Source: Gemmata palustris
GTDB lineage: Bacteria > Planctomycetota > Planctomycetia > Gemmatales > Gemmataceae
Direction: 5' to 3'
Assembly (NCBI RefSeq): GCF_017939745.1
Contig: NZ_JAGKQQ010000001.1
Coordinates: 7,579,299-7,643,298 of the forward strand
Length of the DNA: 64,000 nucleotides
A program made the translations under genes and the position numbers. Positions 61,955-64,000 of this stretch are shown here, piece by piece (position 1 is the stretch's first letter; the number at the start of each line of letters is the position of its first letter). The notes under the pieces are model-generated. The model worked only from the letters and a program-made list of their open reading frames with translations, was not told the DNA's origin and made no database searches.

Positions 61955-62698
61955 ATGATCCGAATCGACAATGTCACAAAACTCTACGGCCCGAAGGTCG
62001 CGGTGCAAGACCTCAGCTTGCACGTCCCCGCGGGCGAACTGTTCGCCTTTCTGGGGCCGAACGGGGCCGGGAAGACGACCACCATCAAGATGCTCTGCGG
62101 ACTGCTCTTCCCCACAACCGGGAGCGTGAGCATCGGCGGGTTCAATGTGCGTACCCAGGGCGACCACGCCCGCGCACTCGTCAGCTACGTGCCCGACCAG
62201 CCGTTCCTTTATGAGAAACTGACCGGGCGCGAGTTCCTCCAGTTCACGGCCGATCTCTACGCGATGCCGGCGGCGAAAGTTGCGGAGAAAATCGAAGAGG
62301 TGATCGAGCTGTTCCACCTCGACGAGTTCGTGGACGACCTCACCGAGCGCTACTCGCACGGGATGCGCCAGCGCACCGTGTTCGCCGCGGCGCTCGTTCA
62401 CGATCCGAAGTTGCTGATCGCCGACGAACCGACCGTGGGTTTGGACCCGAAGAGCATCCGCGAACTCAAAGTGCTGCTCCGCAAGCTCGCGGCCGGAGGA
62501 ATGACGGTGTTCCTCAGCACACACACACTGGACATCGCCCAGGAACTCGCCGACCGCATCGGGATCTTGGACCGCGGTCAGCTCCTCGGGTGCGGCACCA
62601 TGAGCGATCTGCGCAAGCAAGCGAACCAGGACGGGAGTCTCGAAGACCTGTTCATGAAGATCACAGAAGAAACGCCGAATGAGGCCGCGCCGGTCTGA
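61955..62698 (+). CDS. ABC transporter ATP-binding protein
   Basis: A 247-residue ABC ATPase: Walker A GPNGAGKTT, Q-loop in SYVPDQPFLYEKLTGREFL, signature YSHGMRQR (a variant of LSGGQ), Walker B LLIADEP and switch His in STHTLDI. It resembles ATPases of ABC-2 exporters (drug, lipid or Na+ export). It should work with the permease starting at 63319 despite the 620-bp gap. The ATG at 61955 begins the conserved domain; the frame is open upstream through the palindrome. Confidence 0.93.
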   Translation: MIRIDNVTKLYGPKVAVQDLSLHVPAGELFAFLGPNGAGKTTTIKMLCGLLFPTTGSVSIGGFNVRTQGDHARALVSYVPDQPFLYEKLTGREFLQFTADLYAMPAAKVAEKIEEVIELFHLDEFVDDLTERYSHGMRQRTVFAAALVHDPKLLIADEPTVGLDPKSIRELKVLLRKLAAGGMTVFLSTHTLDIAQELADRIGILDRGQLLGCGTMSDLRKQANQDGSLEDLFMKITEETPNEAAPV

Positions 62699-62940
62699 AC
62701 TCTGTTTGCACCGAAACGAGAGATGCCACCGCCGAAGGTGTTGCGCCCATACCGCCGCGATTGCATCCACCAGTGCCATCGATTGAAGGCTGCGCGAGCC
62801 GGAAACAGTAAGTGAAACTGCTTGATTTTTCCGTACACTAGTATACAATTGATTAATGGCGACTATGTAGGTCGACTTCCTCGTTTGAGGGGACACAGAT
62901 GGGGCATCAGTGCCACCGTAATACGGAGGTCTCGTTTTGA

Positions 62941-63044
62941 ACGAGCCGCGACCGCAAGGGAGCGGGGCTGTAGCTCCCCGTGCGCTGAATTGCGCCCGCT
63001 AAAAATTGCCTAACGCCTCTCGCTCCCTTGCGGTCGCGGCTCGT
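62941..63044. repeat. Dispersed inverted repeat, 'GAGCCGCGACCGCAAGGGAG' family, copy 2
   Basis: A perfect 24-bp dyad: arms 62941-62964 and 63021-63044, 56-nt loop. The arm sequence is identical to that at 2005-2028. It lies in the gap between the ABC ATPase and its permease. Confidence 0.9.
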
Positions 63045-63096
63045 AATCTGAAATCGAGCTAAATGTGAGCCTGGAGTCGCAATTTTTGGGGTGATT

Positions 63097-63229
63097 GTTA
63101 GCGTTTGTTAGCCGTTTTTGGCTCGTCGCTAGAAGCGTGGAAATTACCAAGTGTTTGAAGTGTCAGTAGTTGGATCGTTTTCGCGGTCTATGGGATGGCG
63201 CAGGTCCAAAAATGTTAGTGTTTGTTAGC
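63097..63229. repeat. Short direct repeats before the ABC permease
   Basis: GTTAGCGTTTGTTAGC (63097-63112) and GTTAGTGTTTGTTAGC (63214-63229) differ at one base. TGGCGCAGGTC also occurs twice nearby (about 63196 and 63249). They could be regulator sites or remains of a duplication. No gene was found in 62699-63318. Confidence 0.6.
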
Positions 63230-63318
63230 TCGGGCGGGGTGAAGTGAGTGGCGCAGGTCGCCTCGGAACTCCGAGAACCGGGGCCGTTGGTTCAAGAATG
63301 GGTTAGGGGAACCGAAAC

Positions 63319-64000
63319 ATGGGTGCTGAAATTCCCGCCGTCGCCGATCAGGGCGCGCTGTTTCGGCGCCTCCGCGCGCAACTGTTTCGTAACGGTCTGC
63401 GTGTGGCCCTCGAGAACGGCCGCGTGCGGTTGCTCACCATGATCGCCACGAGCGGGCTCGTGGCCGCGTTCACGTTCGCGGTGAGCCTGTACTTGTTCAA
63501 CCAGCTCGCGGTCAACAACATCCCGTTCAAGGGGGCCATTGTCGAAGCGCTCTTCGACCTGCTGTTCTTCACGCTCGGCACGATGCTCATCTTCTCGACC
63601 GGCATCATCCTCTACGCGAGCCTGTTCACCAGTCCAGAAGCGCGGTTCCTGCTCTGTTCGCCGGCCCGCGCGGACCAGATTTTTGCGATGAAGTTCCAGG
63701 CCGCGGTGATGTTCAGTTCGTGGGGGTTCGTGGTCCTCGGTGTGCCGATCTTCGTGGCCTACGGCATCATGTCGAGCGTACCGTGGTACTTCTACCCGCT
63801 CTTGCCCGCGTACCTGTTCGGCTACGTGCTCCTGCCCGGCTCCGTGTCCGCCGCCGGGTGCCTGTTACTCGTGCGGTACATGCCCCGGAACCGCAAACAG
63901 TTCTTCGCGCTCGTCGGACTGGTTCTCGCGCTCGCTCTCGTGATTTGGGGGTACCGGGTGGTGATGAGCTTGAGGCGATCACTCGTGACGAGTGGGCGGG
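63319..64000 (+). CDS. ABC-2 type transporter permease, N-terminal part
   Basis: Open from ATG 63319 (AGGGGA upstream) to the window end, at least 227 codons. The N-terminus (MGAEIPAVADQGALFRRLRAQ) is cytoplasmic. Several membrane helices follow: MIATSGLVAAFTFAVSLYLF, LFDLLFFTLGTMLIFSTGIIL, WGFVVLGVPIFVAYGIM, LLPAYLFGYVLLPGSVSAAG and FFALVGLVLALALVIWGY. The segment SPEARFLLCSPARADQIFAMKF is a typical coupling region between helices. It is the probable membrane partner of the upstream ATPase. Confidence 0.82.
   Translation, partial: MGAEIPAVADQGALFRRLRAQLFRNGLRVALENGRVRLLTMIATSGLVAAFTFAVSLYLFNQLAVNNIPFKGAIVEALFDLLFFTLGTMLIFSTGIILYASLFTSPEARFLLCSPARADQIFAMKFQAAVMFSSWGFVVLGVPIFVAYGIMSSVPWYFYPLLPAYLFGYVLLPGSVSAAGCLLLVRYMPRNRKQFFALVGLVLALALVIWGYRVVMSLRRSLVTSGR

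Noticed and set aside
62699-63318. tRNA or small RNA gene in the gap before the permease
   Set aside because: The strong dyad is the dispersed repeat; no T-loop or anticodon arm could be found.

Overview
The window looks like a chromosomal segment of a GC-rich planctomycete, most likely Gemmata-like. The evidence is a PSD1/DUF1553 cytochrome protein next to a DUF1501 protein, two sulfatases, a secreted protein with the planctomycete extracellular-signature motif LEDRATPA, a very large fused CcsB-CcsA cytochrome c biogenesis protein, a fused SecDF, and many non-Shine-Dalgarno or GTG/TTG starts. I found no tRNA, rRNA, CRISPR array, transposase or phage gene.

Layout. 1-3.4 kb: a truncated sulfatase, a 2OG-Fe(II) oxygenase, a HEAT-repeat protein, and a divergent Rrf2 regulator/protoglobin pair. 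3.4-8.5 kb: the classic tgt-yajC-secDF export/queuosine operon. 8.6-15.7 kb: a TPR protein ending in two RNA-polymerase alpha-CTD modules, a secreted two-domain alpha/beta hydrolase, hflC-hflK, and a TPR lipoprotein whose linker is encoded by palindromic repeats. 16-19.5 kb: a primary-type sigma factor and ribosomal protein S1. 19.7-28.7 kb: a FtsX-type permease, the PSD1 + DUF1501 pair, a beta-propeller protein and a sulfatase. 28.8-35.7 kb: a GT2 glycosyltransferase converging on a six-gene, mostly overlapping operon (rfbF, rfbG, C-methyltransferase, 3,5-epimerase-like, reductase, CmcI-like methyltransferase) that reads as a CDP-activated branched, 6-deoxy sugar pathway. 35.8-44.3 kb: a secreted serine beta-lactamase-like protein, a DUF4394/Calx-beta/FG-GAP secreted protein, a small lipoprotein and ccsBA. 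44.7-57.5 kb: a long minus-strand surface-polysaccharide region holding a complete D-glycero-D-manno-heptose nucleotide cassette (transaldolase, gmhB, gmhA, hddC, hddA), two oxidoreductases, an epimerase, a methyltransferase, a GT2 and a 1,099-residue membrane protein. 57.8-64 kb: an alpha/beta hydrolase, a HAD phosphatase, alanine dehydrogenase, an anchored unknown and an ABC exporter cut by the window end.

The most unusual feature is the density of inverted repeats. At least eight long, perfect or near-perfect palindromes (18-44 bp arms), mostly unrelated to each other, lie at gene ends. Several short hairpin families are dispersed, and one of them is translated inside a lipoprotein gene in the manner of Rickettsia palindromic elements. 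The best candidate systems are the CDP branched-sugar operon, the heptose cassette with its own transaldolase, and the TPR/tandem alpha-CTD protein.
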